Position numbers and translations under genes: made by a program
Assembly (NCBI GenBank): GCA_900763875.1
Contig: CAAFLX010000016.1
Span: 1-44,366 of the forward strand
Direction: 5' to 3'
Length of the DNA: 44,366 nucleotides
DNA from: Clostridia bacterium
Lineage (GTDB): Bacteria; Bacillota; Clostridia; Christensenellales; CAG-917
In this document: piece by piece, positions 9,442 to 18,256 of the stretch
Numbering within the stretch: position 1 is the first letter of the stretch
How the letters are laid out: each line of letters starts with the position of its first letter
The notes under the pieces: generated by a model
Database searches by the model: none
The model's input: only the letters and a program-made list of their open reading frames with translations
What the model was told of the DNA's origin: nothing

Positions 9442-11259
9442 TTATTTGGAAAGAGCGTTTTTATAACTTGCCAAGGCAGCGTTTGTTGCATTTACATAAG
9501 CATAAATGAAGTCGTTAAATGCAAGTGTGCCATAGCGTACTTGTTTGTTAAGAGGTTCAGACCAGTTGTCAATCCACGAACGATCCGTCATATACCACCA
9601 GTCACCCGCTTTTGCGTTTGCCAAAGAATCAGCCATAACAAATGCGTTTTTAAGTCCGGTGCTGCTTTGCATATTTGCAATCATATCTTCGCGATCAGAC
9701 TTTGCCGCAGAAGCAAAACCTTTTGCTGCTAGTTTCTTTTGACCTTCGGTCATCATCCAAGATACAAATTTAGCCGCTTGTTCCGTTACTTGCGAACCTT
9801 TACGAATGCAAATCGAGTATCCCAAAGAGTGAGCCGCAACTTTACCCTGTTTTTCAACCGTATCACAGTTGGGATCTTCGGGATTGGTATATGTTTTGTA
9901 CACAGGTAACGGGGCAATACCCCAATCGAAATTAGCGTCAGATTCAACATATTGCATTTGAACACTTGTTTCGACAAGGAATGCAAGTTTTTGTGATGTG
10001 AAGTATTGCAATGACGATGTTGCATTAAATGTTGCAGGGCTGGGGCAAACATTCAAGCCACCCTTACCCGCAAGTGAACAGAAACGTCTGAACGCCGTTT
10101 GCGTTGAAGGCAATTCAACGAGAACACCTGCGTTGACTTTTTCTGCCATATCGGCACGAACTGCCGCGCGTTGTCCGTTAACAGTCCACGCCATATACGT
10201 TGATTGGTCGGTTTCGCAAGAAATCGCATCGCCTTGTTTTGCATCTATAATGTCGTACAGTTCCAGCGTGTCGCCGGCGTTATAAACGGTACCGCTATAC
10301 AATCCCGTATATGTCTTTCCGTCTGCGACAATGTAGTTGGGAGTGGTATCCGGCAAACCGTAATAATAGTCACCATTGCCTGTAATGTCAATAGCGCAGT
10401 TGCCGCCAACAGACCAACCGTAGTTAAACCACCATTCTGTATAGTAACCGTAGTTTGTTTGAGAAGAACTGTTTCTGGTTTTGGTCATGATAAGACCTAC
10501 GTCCTCGATTTCATCCCAGTTGCAAGCAATGCAATCGTTGAAAATAAGGATTTCGCCGCTTGCAGGTTTACGCCAGCCTTTACCGTTGTACTCGCCTTCC
10601 CCCGGCGTAAAGTTGAATGTGCTACGATAGAAACCTTTCGCAGGAACGGTAATTCTGTCAAGACCGTATTGTGCTTTCGTTTTACCATTCTTATCCGGCG
10701 CACCGCTGTTAAAAGCAGCCAAATCACTTTCTTCAACGCTTATGACCTTAACTCCTGCTGCTTCCAATGCAGAACGGTTGTAATACATAACCGTTGCGCT
10801 ATTATAAAGCGGCAAACCGAGTTGGGGATCGTCTGCATTGTTTGTACCGGTCGAAACATTATAGCGAAATCTCGATGCTTGCGACTCATACAAGTTGTTC
10901 AAGATGCTTTCGTCCACAAGACCATTCATATCGGTAAGATATTTGCCTTGTTTTTTGAAATATTCATCACTGATAACAACAACATCGGGGCCGTTTTTAG
11001 ATGCAAGAACGTTTGAGTATTTACCGTCTTGTCCGTTTTCGGCAACGAAACTGTATGTAACTCTTATTTTATCCGTATTTCCTTGTGTGGAGTTATACTC
11101 TTCAATAAGGTTCTTGTACTCCGCCATAATGTTGTTGTCGCCGGTGTAGACAAACTCGACCTGCGCATAACCCTTTGGCACATTATTGCACGCAACGGCA
11201 ACAAGCGCTATTGTTGCAATCAATACAATCAAAGTTAAAATGGATACAACTTTTTTCAT
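9442..11259 (-). CDS. Sugar ABC transporter solute-binding lipoprotein
   Basis: 605-aa family-1-type extracellular solute-binding protein, longer than the usual 420-450 aa. The signal peptide ends VAVAC, giving a lipid-anchored mature protein. The start resembles known sugar binders (AEYKNLIEEYN after the first strand), and an FLVETSVQMQYV block plus a late WMMTEGQKKLAAKGF segment match the C-lobe. It is third in the operon after the two permeases. The transporter has no ATPase gene here, so it probably borrows a shared MsmX/UgpC-type ATPase encoded elsewhere, as is common for such importers. RBS AAAGGAGC. The ligand is probably an oligosaccharide containing galactose or arabinose, inferred from the GH36 and GH43 neighbours. 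Confidence 0.88.
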   Translation of the reverse strand: MKKVVSILTLIVLIATIALVAVACNNVPKGYAQVEFVYTGDNNIMAEYKNLIEEYNSTQGNTDKIRVTYSFVAENGQDGKYSNVLASKNGPDVVVISDEYFKKQGKYLTDMNGLVDESILNNLYESQASRFRYNVSTGTNNADDPQLGLPLYNSATVMYYNRSALEAAGVKVISVEESDLAAFNSGAPDKNGKTKAQYGLDRITVPAKGFYRSTFNFTPGEGEYNGKGWRKPASGEILIFNDCIACNWDEIEDVGLIMTKTRNSSSQTNYGYYTEWWFNYGWSVGGNCAIDITGNGDYYYGLPDTTPNYIVADGKTYTGLYSGTVYNAGDTLELYDIIDAKQGDAISCETDQSTYMAWTVNGQRAAVRADMAEKVNAGVLVELPSTQTAFRRFCSLAGKGGLNVCPSPATFNATSSLQYFTSQKLAFLVETSVQMQYVESDANFDWGIAPLPVYKTYTNPEDPNCDTVEKQGKVAAHSLGYSICIRKGSQVTEQAAKFVSWMMTEGQKKLAAKGFASAAKSDREDMIANMQSSTGLKNAFVMADSLANAKAGDWWYMTDRSWIDNWSEPLNKQVRYGTLAFNDFIYAYVNATNAALASYKNALSK

Positions 11260-11270
11260 AATCTGCTCCT

Positions 11271-12653
11271 TTATCCTTTAAGTCCCGAAGAAAGACTTAT
11301 TCCGTTGATAATTTGTTTCTGGAATATTACGTACAATAGCAACATAGGTGCAAGTCCGAACACACCTGCCGCCGCAACCAAAGCGCGGTCTGCTCCGTGT
11401 GAGTTAAAGAACGACAAAGCCAACTGAACCGTAAACTGTTCGGGATTTGTCAAATAAATCAATGCACTCATATAGTTATTGTAACTGCTTATAAACGCCA
11501 AAATAAACTGTGCGATAAGCGCAGGTCTGCCGAGAGGGATAACAATCGACCAGAATGTCCTCCACCTGCCACACCCGTCTATCTTTGCCGCTTCAAGCAA
11601 TCCGTCAGGGATACCCATAAAGTATTCTTTTAAGAACAGCGTCATACCTACGCTGCCGAAACATCCGGGAATAAGCAACGGCAAAGAAATTGCCAATTGC
11701 GAACTTGTCCATCCGATACTATCGAAAATAACGAATGAACTCGCCATACTTATAACGCCGGGAACCATCATTGTCGCAAGCAAAAACTTATAAAGGAAGT
11801 TCTTGCCCTTAAATTCTAATTTAGCAAAAGCGTATGCTGCCATTGCGGAAACAAACAAACCGATTAGCGTAGGCACAAAAGCATAGAGCATGGAGTTTCC
11901 GAATGCACGGAACATAGACAACCCAAGCCTATCGCCATCCTCGAATATTTCTTTAAAGTGCTCAAACGTAATGCCGCCTTGTGGCCACCACGTAAAACCT
12001 ACTGCGTTTGCTTCGGGTGATGTTTTTAACGAAGTAATGAGCAACACATAAAAAGGTATAAGCGTGAAGATTGTGAGTGCAATCAAACAAACACAGGAGG
12101 ACATATTGAATTTCTTTTTCAATGCCGTTCCGAACAAGCGATAATTGTCTTGTTTTTCAAATAATTTGTCAATTGTAAACATCGCAAGACAAAGTGCGAC
12201 GGCACAAACGAATATGACGAATATTATGATGTGTGAATTTGTTTCAATCGGTTTTTGTTCTTCGAAAACTCTTTCATCATTTATAACCGAATCGACTCCT
12301 TCATATTGAGCAACGAAACTCATATTGTCCATTACTCTTTTTGCATCAGCATCATCGAAGTCATAAAGATAGCCCCAATTTTCATATATCCAACCGCTAA
12401 ATCCGGCTTCGCCTTTTGCCACAGGACTATTTGGAATTGTAAATTCTGAATTCTCTGCAACATATTGAATATCCAAAACAGTTTCGCCGTCACTGTCATA
12501 AAATACAACGGTATAAACCGGCGTTTGTGCGGATTTAAAAATCGACAATATCAAAAACAGGCACGTTGCAAGAACGAGTACCGGGAACAAGAAATGATAA
12601 ATGGTTTTATAAACCTTTTTTGCCTTAAAGGCAGGCGAGAAATTAGAAATCAT
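11271..12653 (-). CDS. ABC sugar permease (MalG type) with extracytoplasmic InlB-like repeat
   Basis: 460-aa permease, far longer than the usual ~280 aa. Residues from about 182 to the end are a standard MalG-type permease with the ATPase-coupling EAA loop (EAAKIDGCGRWRTFW...P). The extra N-terminus has one membrane helix (about 19-40), then residues 46-118 forming a Listeria-Bacteroides repeat (YTVVFYDSDG, FTIPNSP, FSGWIYE, MSFVAQYE) like those in the 160-3789 surface protein, then a second helix (about 141-160). This topology puts the repeat outside the cell. It overlaps the upstream permease gene by 11 nt; the ribosome site is weak, so translational coupling is likely. The reading frame is continuous, so this is a fusion, not a frameshift artefact. 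Confidence 0.88.
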   Translation of the reverse strand: MISNFSPAFKAKKVYKTIYHFLFPVLVLATCLFLILSIFKSAQTPVYTVVFYDSDGETVLDIQYVAENSEFTIPNSPVAKGEAGFSGWIYENWGYLYDFDDADAKRVMDNMSFVAQYEGVDSVINDERVFEEQKPIETNSHIIIFVIFVCAVALCLAMFTIDKLFEKQDNYRLFGTALKKKFNMSSCVCLIALTIFTLIPFYVLLITSLKTSPEANAVGFTWWPQGGITFEHFKEIFEDGDRLGLSMFRAFGNSMLYAFVPTLIGLFVSAMAAYAFAKLEFKGKNFLYKFLLATMMVPGVISMASSFVIFDSIGWTSSQLAISLPLLIPGCFGSVGMTLFLKEYFMGIPDGLLEAAKIDGCGRWRTFWSIVIPLGRPALIAQFILAFISSYNNYMSALIYLTNPEQFTVQLALSFFNSHGADRALVAAAGVFGLAPMLLLYVIFQKQIINGISLSSGLKG

Positions 12654-13638
12654 AGCACACCCACTTCTTTTGCAACTTCAAATTGATCAATGTAATTGCA
12701 AATATCAATGCACCCAAAATCCAACCTGCAGCCGAAGCGATGCCGGGACCGTACGATGCTTGGTTTACACTCATCATTCTGTAAATATAGTAGCCTATGG
12801 TTACCCATGCGCCTTCGGTTACCTGTGCTCCGCCCTCCATCCAATAAGGACATCCGACAACGCCTTCCGCTAAAAGGAACGGTCCGGTCGTTTGAAAAGC
12901 ACCTATAATGCTAAATGTCAAAATGTATGACAATGTAGGAGTAATTGCAGGCAATGTAATTTGCCAAAATTGTCTTCTTTCACTTGCGCCGTCAACACGA
13001 GCCGCTTCGTAATAACTTTCATCAACGTTTGAAATCGCCGCCATGCACAAGACGATGTTATTTCCCAAACCTGACCACACCGACATCAAAGTTACGCAAA
13101 CATAGAATGCCAATGGAGAACTTACAAGCCAATCGACAGGTTGAAGCCCCAAGTGACCTAAAATAGAGTTGAAAACACCAGAACCGGAATCAAAGAAATA
13201 TCTGAATGCAATAACGACTACCGATGCAGAACATACATACGGAATAAAAAATACAGAACGGAAAAATCTTTTCGCCCACTTTACCTTGCAAAGCAAGTTT
13301 GCAATAAACATTGACAATATGATTGAGATAGGAGCACTAATCATGCAACAAAGCGTTGCAACAAAAGCATACAACATTCTCGTTCTATAACCGCCATCTT
13401 CTGCAGAAGTGAGCAATTTGATAAAGTTTTCAAAACCAACCCACGTTTCAGAACCCAATTGAGAAACGTGCAATTCGGTAAAACTCAAATACAAAGAAAT
13501 GGCAAGCGGAATCGAGCCAAACAAAATCCAGCCAAGCGTCGGCCCCATTGCGAATGCGGCGTTCAGCATATTATTCCTAAATTTTCTTCCCTTGCCGGAA
13601 ATAGGTTTGAGCAACTTCGGAGTCGCTTGTCTTTTCAT
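12643..13638 (-). CDS. ABC sugar permease (MalF type)
   Basis: 331-aa inner-membrane subunit of the sugar importer and first gene of the five-gene operon. Six membrane segments are visible, with the EAA coupling loop YYEAARVDGASERRQFWQITLP. The start is the ATG at 13638, preceded by AGAGG at 6-7 nt; an in-frame ATG at 13653 overlaps that ribosome site and is not used in my call. The promoter with AraC-type operator B lies 56-116 bp upstream. Confidence 0.9.
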   Translation of the reverse strand: MKRQATPKLLKPISGKGRKFRNNMLNAAFAMGPTLGWILFGSIPLAISLYLSFTELHVSQLGSETWVGFENFIKLLTSAEDGGYRTRMLYAFVATLCCMISAPISIILSMFIANLLCKVKWAKRFFRSVFFIPYVCSASVVVIAFRYFFDSGSGVFNSILGHLGLQPVDWLVSSPLAFYVCVTLMSVWSGLGNNIVLCMAAISNVDESYYEAARVDGASERRQFWQITLPAITPTLSYILTFSIIGAFQTTGPFLLAEGVVGCPYWMEGGAQVTEGAWVTIGYYIYRMMSVNQASYGPGIASAAGWILGALIFAITLINLKLQKKWVCYDF

Positions 13639-13693
13639 AATAATTCCTCTCATGTATTTGACGTTTGTTTACAAATCGTCATTGTACATAATT

Positions 13694-13754
13694 ATTTTAC
13701 ATTATTAGGCGTTTCATTTCAATATCCATTTGTTGTCAATTATTTGCCTTTTGT
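13694..13754 (-). promoter_or_regulatory. Promoter with AraC-type operator, copy B
   Basis: Minus strand: TTGAAA (13717-13722), 17-bp spacer, TAAAAT (13694-13699). The 40-bp element 13715-13754 overlaps the -35, with half-sites ending at 13733 and 13754, 21 bp apart. It drives the permease-binding protein-GH43-CBM9 operon. The divergent regulator gene starts 120 bp away. Confidence 0.75.
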
Positions 13755-13812
13755 TTTTTTTGATATTTTTTTTATCGATAGATAACACAAAAATATACAG
13801 ATAGTATTCTTG

Positions 13813-13841
13813 TTGATTTTTTAGTCAAACAATAGTATAAT
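13813..13841 (+). promoter_or_regulatory. Promoter of the AraC-family regulator gene
   Basis: TTGATT (13813-13818), 17-bp spacer, TATAAT (13836-13841), about 34 bp before the ATG at 13876. A GAGG ribosome site sits 5 nt from the start. Confidence 0.7.
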
Positions 13842-13875
13842 CTACTCAATATTAAACAAAACGTACGAGGTCATA

Positions 13876-14745
13876 ATGAACAAGGGCAACATTACAAGAT
13901 ACAGTTCCGAATATCATACCAACGACGTTTACGCAATAAATGCGGGAAAACAAGACAAGACTGACCATAGTTTTGGTCCGTTTACTTGGAAATATTACAT
14001 TATGCAATACGTCGTAGACGGCGAAGGCACTTTTGTGTGCGACGGAAAAGAATTCCACATCTCGAAAGGCGATTTGTTTTTGTTGCCAAAAAACGTTTCG
14101 GTAAAATACTGGGCGGACGAAAAAAATCCGTATATGTACTATTGGATTGCTTTTGACGGAAACTACGTGAGCAGACTTCTCAAATTGTGCAACCTTTCGG
14201 CGGAAACACCGATAGTTCACATTGAAAACAAATCCGTTGAAAAATGCTTCGTTCAAATCTTCCAACTCTTAAAAAACAGAACGAACTACAACAACGTCGG
14301 CGTTTTGTCACTGATATATAGAATTTTTGAACTGATAATCAAGCAACTCCCCCAAAAGGAAATTACTTATGAGGACACCACTGTCGTTCAAAAGGTTGTC
14401 GATGTGTTCAAAACGAACATTTCTAATCCAATTACTTTGAATGAATTATATAAGAATGTGGGACTCGGACGTAGTTACATTTACGTATTATTCAAGAACG
14501 AGTACGGCATTTCTCCAAAAGAGTATTTAACTCAACTTCGTATGAATTATGCCGCCGAACTGTTGCAAAACACAAATCTAACGATATTTAGTGTCGCTTC
14601 CAATGTCGGAATGAATCAAACGCAATTTATAAAGATGTTCAAGAAGGCATTTGACTGCACTCCGACGGAATACAAAAAACGTTTGTCCGCACCGAAAGTA
14701 ATAACAAATATTACAGGTGTGCCCGACGATAGTACCCGGCAATAA
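13876..14745 (+). CDS. AraC-family transcriptional regulator
   Basis: 289-aa regulator. Residues about 15-110 form an AraC-type cupin that would bind the inducing sugar (GEGTFVCDGKEFHISKGDLFLLPKN). Residues about 185-283 carry the double helix-turn-helix, with the second motif IFSVASNVGMNQTQFIKMFKKAFDCTPTEYKK typical of the family (split here: SVASNVGM and FKKAFDCTPTEYKK). It is divergent from the sugar operon. Four copies of a 21-bp-spaced direct repeat in the window are the natural candidate targets. I infer activation, because the sites abut the -35 boxes. A hairpin terminator follows the gene. Confidence 0.9.
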   Translation: MNKGNITRYSSEYHTNDVYAINAGKQDKTDHSFGPFTWKYYIMQYVVDGEGTFVCDGKEFHISKGDLFLLPKNVSVKYWADEKNPYMYYWIAFDGNYVSRLLKLCNLSAETPIVHIENKSVEKCFVQIFQLLKNRTNYNNVGVLSLIYRIFELIIKQLPQKEITYEDTTVVQKVVDVFKTNISNPITLNELYKNVGLGRSYIYVLFKNEYGISPKEYLTQLRMNYAAELLQNTNLTIFSVASNVGMNQTQFIKMFKKAFDCTPTEYKKRLSAPKVITNITGVPDDSTRQ

Positions 14746-14787
14746 GATTAAATCACATTAACAGCATCTTATATCGATACTTAAGAA

Positions 14788-14814
14788 GCAGCCGTTTGAA
14801 CGGTTGCTTTTTTT
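14788..14814 (+). terminator. Terminator of the AraC-family regulator gene
   Basis: A 9-bp stem, GCAGCCGTT/AACGGTTGC, followed by seven Ts, 43 bp after the stop. It may also slow transcripts of the convergent alpha-galactosidase gene. Confidence 0.85.
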
Positions 14815-14847
14815 GATAACGTTTTATAATAATGTCCGATTACTATT

Positions 14848-17013
14848 TTATTGTTCCACCAGATGCCACATCATTGTTATGTAGTCGCCCGTCGTTTGCG
14901 GAACATACAATCCTCTATTCACCAGCACCGAACCGTGAACAACAGTATTATTCTCAACAATGCGATATTGCTTTTGTTCATCGAGACCTGTCAACTTCAA
15001 ACGATACAAAACATCGTTTCCGTGTGGATGATAAACCATTGCAACAACCTTGGCAGATGATTTATCCTTGCTTACTATCATTTCGGCAAATAACTCATTG
15101 TCATCGTATTCCGTCAATCTAAACAAATCACCGTGCAACACAAGTTTTTCATCTTCCCGATAAACTATATTTCCTGCAACAACCAGTTTTTTCTGTTCTT
15201 CTGTCAATTTTGTCGTATCGAGTTCATATCCGGTTGCGCCGAGCGAAGCAATTTTTATGCGGCTTTCAAATGGGGTAACACGACCGGTTTGATGATTCGG
15301 GCATACCGAAACGTGACACGTCATAGCCGACAGCGGATACGCAAAACTCGTACCGTATTGGATATGGGTTCTGCTTGCAGCATCGCTATTGTCGCTTGTC
15401 CAAATCTGCGGACAGTATTTAAGCATCCCGGCATCGAAACGACATCCGCCTGCCGAACAGCCTTCGATAAGAATATGTGGATATTTTCCCGTTATGTATT
15501 TCAAAATTTCATACAAACCGAGCACATATCGGTGAGCAAATTCTTTTTGTTTTTCAGCGGGAAGTTTAAGCGAATAATTCTCGGTTATTGCTCTATTCAT
15601 ATCCCATTTTATGTAGTCCAAACCATCTTGTTCTATATGTTCTGCAAGTGTTTGCTTTACAAAATCCCTAACATCTGATCTCGTCAAATCAAGAACGTAT
15701 TGGTCCCGGCCAACGCACGGAACTCTGTTTTTTGCTTGAACTGCCCAATCGGGATGTTCACGATACAATTGACTGTTCGGACTTATCATTTCAGGCTCGA
15801 ACCATAACCCGAAATTCAAACCGTTTTTATGTGCGTAATCGGCAATACTCTTAATTCCGTTAGGCAATTTTTTATCGTTTACAAACCAGTCACCCAAAGA
15901 CGAATTATCGTCGTTGCGGTCATCAAACCAACCATCGTCAAGAACAAACGTATCGATTCCCGTTCGTTTTGCGCTATCAATAATAGCAAAAAGTTTTTGT
16001 TCATTGAAATTGAAATATGTGGCTTCCCAGTTATTAACCACAATAGGACGAGTCGCATTGACAAAGTTTTTGTTGATAAGATGTTTACGATACAAATCGT
16101 GGAACGCGTGACTCATTCCGTTAAAACCGACTTCAGAGTACACGAGAGCGATTTCAGGCGTTTCAAGGCTCTCGCCTTGCTCCAATCTCCACGAAAAGTC
16201 AAATGCGCTTATACCGCCGTTTATGCGTATATTATCAAGTTCGTCCAGTTCGACATTAAGTTGATAATTTCCGCTATAAACCAAATTGAAGCCGTATACT
16301 TCTCCGCTGTTTTGAGTCGAATGTGCGGACGAAATGGCAATCATAGGATTGAATTGTGCAGACGTAACTCCACGTTTCGAGCCTACCGAGCGAATGCCGT
16401 GAGTAAGTTTTTCAGTTTCGACATTGCGCTCGCGAAGATGCGCGCCCCACAATCGAGTAATATCGTAATTGTCGTTAGGAATATCCAAATTGAAACTGTA
16501 TGCACGGTCGATAACCACAGTTTCATTTCCGCAATTCTCATACCTGACCGAACGCACAATAGCATTGACGTCATCATACACGGTATAGTACAAATGTGCT
16601 TTTATTTCTGCAACTTCATCGTAAAGAGTAATTTCAAGCGTTTCTCCCCCGTCACATTTAGGCAATACGGAAGAAAAATCTTTTTTGATTATTCCGTGCG
16701 ACAGATATCTCAAACTTGTCAAACGGCATCCGTCAACGTATGTTGCAGAAAAGGACGGTTCTCTGAAATCGCTTTGTCCGTATGTCGCGATTTCGCACAT
16801 AAATTGCGAACCGTCATCCAAACGATTTTTGCCGTTTGGAATAACCGTGCTTTGTCCTCGATTTACGCGCAAATTCTTAACGTAATCACACAATTCGATA
16901 TGCTTACCGAAATACAAGTTTTCCAGATAGCCGTATTCGTTTACGGCGATTATGTAACTGATTTTCTCGTTCCCTAATGCGAATGTGCGCAAATTATTGT
17001 TGATTGCTATCAT
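14848..17013 (-). CDS. Alpha-galactosidase, GH36
   Basis: 721-aa cytoplasmic-type enzyme (no signal peptide) hydrolysing terminal alpha-1,6-galactosides such as raffinose, melibiose or galactomannan oligomers. An N-terminal beta-sandwich is followed by the TIM barrel with FVLDDGWFDDRNDD, LGDW and FGLWFEPEM. The nucleophile Asp471 lies in YIKWDMNR, and the SDNSDAASR segment (540-548) carries the acid/base Asp. The CSAGGCRFDAGM substrate loop is intact. Length matches the family (700-750). The ribosome site GAAAGGAAAT precedes the ATG. It follows the small lipoprotein gene by 103 bp and is probably co-transcribed from the operator-C promoter. I see no clear separate promoter in the gap. Confidence 0.95.
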   Translation of the reverse strand: MIAINNNLRTFALGNEKISYIIAVNEYGYLENLYFGKHIELCDYVKNLRVNRGQSTVIPNGKNRLDDGSQFMCEIATYGQSDFREPSFSATYVDGCRLTSLRYLSHGIIKKDFSSVLPKCDGGETLEITLYDEVAEIKAHLYYTVYDDVNAIVRSVRYENCGNETVVIDRAYSFNLDIPNDNYDITRLWGAHLRERNVETEKLTHGIRSVGSKRGVTSAQFNPMIAISSAHSTQNSGEVYGFNLVYSGNYQLNVELDELDNIRINGGISAFDFSWRLEQGESLETPEIALVYSEVGFNGMSHAFHDLYRKHLINKNFVNATRPIVVNNWEATYFNFNEQKLFAIIDSAKRTGIDTFVLDDGWFDDRNDDNSSLGDWFVNDKKLPNGIKSIADYAHKNGLNFGLWFEPEMISPNSQLYREHPDWAVQAKNRVPCVGRDQYVLDLTRSDVRDFVKQTLAEHIEQDGLDYIKWDMNRAITENYSLKLPAEKQKEFAHRYVLGLYEILKYITGKYPHILIEGCSAGGCRFDAGMLKYCPQIWTSDNSDAASRTHIQYGTSFAYPLSAMTCHVSVCPNHQTGRVTPFESRIKIASLGATGYELDTTKLTEEQKKLVVAGNIVYREDEKLVLHGDLFRLTEYDDNELFAEMIVSKDKSSAKVVAMVYHPHGNDVLYRLKLTGLDEQKQYRIVENNTVVHGSVLVNRGLYVPQTTGDYITMMWHLVEQ

Positions 17014-17116
17014 TTCTATTTCCTTTCTTTCGCTATATATTTTCGATATCCGTTCTTTTTCGGCATCAAAAACTTTTTAAGCATATATTCTTTTGAATTA
17101 GATTAAGAAATTCTGC

Positions 17117-17443
17117 TTAATTCTCGGTAAACGGCTTATTTGCGGGATCAAACTTGAGCAATATTCCCGTTTTGACGACGCATCGTTGCCAATTGCTTGC
17201 ATTTGCGTTTTTATATTCATCGTAATACTGTGATGCAACATAAACAGCAAATCCTTCAGCATCCCAAGTATAACCAAACGATTGGTCTATTCCATCGGGT
17301 GCTTTCCCGTAAAAATACACTCTTATTAAGTTTCCTGTATAAGAGCCGTCACTGCTATCATCGTTTGAAGAACACCCTACAAAAATGCAGGCGAAAAAAA
17401 CAGAAACCAAGACCAATATAATCACTGTTACAAGTTTTCTCAC
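17117..17443 (-). CDS. Small lipoprotein, unknown
   Basis: 108-aa predicted lipoprotein: hydrophobic signal ending IFVGC, then an acidic Ser/Asp linker and a short beta-rich domain (GNLIRVYFYGKAPDGIDQSF). I chose the GTG at 17443 because AGAGGTGG lies 4-6 nt upstream and a classical positively charged signal start (V-R-K-L) follows; the longer frame to 17500 has no ribosome site. The promoter carries operator copy C, so the gene belongs to the proposed sugar regulon and lies ahead of the alpha-galactosidase. I do not recognise its family. Confidence 0.7.
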   Translation of the reverse strand: MRKLVTVIILVLVSVFFACIFVGCSSNDDSSDGSYTGNLIRVYFYGKAPDGIDQSFGYTWDAEGFAVYVASQYYDEYKNANASNWQRCVVKTGILLKFDPANKPFTEN

Positions 17444-17470
17444 ATCCCACCTCTCACTCGGGTTTATTAA

Positions 17471-17533
17471 ATTGTAACATAAAACGTCTTCACCATTCAA
17501 TATTCATTTGTTTACAGATATTTGCTTTTTGTT
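17471..17533 (-). promoter_or_regulatory. Promoter with AraC-type operator, copy C
   Basis: Minus strand: TTGAAT (17495-17500), 18-bp spacer, TACAAT (17471-17476), the same geometry as copy A. Half-sites end at 17512 and 17533, 21 bp apart, directly upstream of the -35. The start of the small lipoprotein is 28 bp from the -10. Confidence 0.75.
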
Positions 17534-17554
17534 CATATTTTTAAGTATACTGAT

Positions 17555-17956
17555 GTTTCGCTATCAAATCTTATTGCGTGTATGGAAAAAGGAATCGTGA
17601 GTGCTTCCACTGCAAAAAGATTGGAAGAACTCGAGCAACAAAAAACTGAATTTGAAACCAAACTGGCTTTGGAAAGAGCGAAAGAAACAATTCCTATTGA
17701 TAAAAAAGACATTGTTGACTATTTGCAACAAGCAATCAGAAAAACACCTCGTCTAATGATAGAATTGCTTATCAAAGACGTTATTCTTTACAAAGACCGA
17801 ATAGAAATTCACTTCAACTATACAGACTTGATAAGACCTGATGCTGAAAAGCGTCGGACCTTTTTATTTTACAAATTTTCAAAAGATGTTGTTATGAAAC
17901 GTAGGTCAAATCTCCCGCTTGAAAAGAAAACAATTAGATTTGAAATGTATGCCTAA
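17555..17956 (+). pseudogene. C-terminal fragment of a large serine recombinase
   Basis: About 134 residues resembling the end of resolvase/recombinase-family integrases: NLIACMEKGI, a coiled-coil-type RLEELEQQKTEFETK stretch, then LMIELLIKDVILYKDRIEIHF and a NYTD ending. The catalytic serine domain, the zinc ribbon and any start region are missing, so the gene is dead. It ends 63 bp from the 3' end of tRNA-Leu. The upstream break falls at operator C. It is most simply a relic of the element that brought in the sugar locus. Confidence 0.7.
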
Positions 17957-17972
17957 TATTACAAATATTAGA

Positions 17973-18012
17973 AAAAGAAAAACCCAGTCAAGCCTTTCTG
18001 GTTCAACTGGGT
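17973..18012 (-). terminator. Terminator of tRNA-Leu
   Basis: Minus strand stem ACCCAGT (18006-18012) with ACTGGGT (17982-17988), followed by TTTTTCTTTTTC. It starts 7 bp after the tRNA CCA end. Confidence 0.85.
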
Positions 18013-18018
18013 CTCGTT

Positions 18019-18105
18019 TGGTGCGGACAACAGGAGTTGAACCTGCATGAGCGAATGCTCACAAGAACCTGAATCTTGCGCGTCTGCCAATTCCGCCATG
18101 TCCGC
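18019..18105 (-). tRNA. tRNA-Leu (anticodon CAG)
   Basis: 87-nt class II tRNA. The acceptor GCGGACA pairs with TGTCCGC, and discriminator A plus encoded CCA follow. The anticodon stem is CAAGA/TCTTG with loop TTCAGGT, giving anticodon CAG. The long variable arm is TGAGC-ATTC-GCTCA, and the T loop is TTCAACT. Confidence 0.95.
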
Positions 18106-18227
18106 AGAAATGCTGTTGATTTTGACACGGAGCAGCCCTCCGAGGGCGGGCAAAAAACCAAGCGCACGCAATGATGCTCGAATGGTTTGAATGCATTTTG
18201 CCTAATCGCCGTTTGCATTACCTTGAC

Positions 18228-18256
18228 ATTTTAGCGTATAGAGTGCGCAATGTCAA
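18228..18256 (-). promoter_or_regulatory. Promoter of tRNA-Leu
   Basis: Minus strand: TTGACA (18251-18256), 17-bp spacer, TAAAAT (18228-18233). It gives a 5' leader of about 115 nt before the tRNA. Confidence 0.75.

Noticed and set aside
15829..16977. 382-aa plus-strand open frame
   Set aside because: Antisense shadow of the GH36 alpha-galactosidase.
17014..17116. Fifth AraC-type operator before the alpha-galactosidase gene
   Set aside because: GGATATCGAA matches part of the proximal half, but there is no distal half-site at 21 bp and no matching -10.
18132..18146. GC-rich palindrome upstream of tRNA-Leu as a terminator
   Set aside because: The loop is too short, and the T-run on the minus strand precedes rather than follows the stem.
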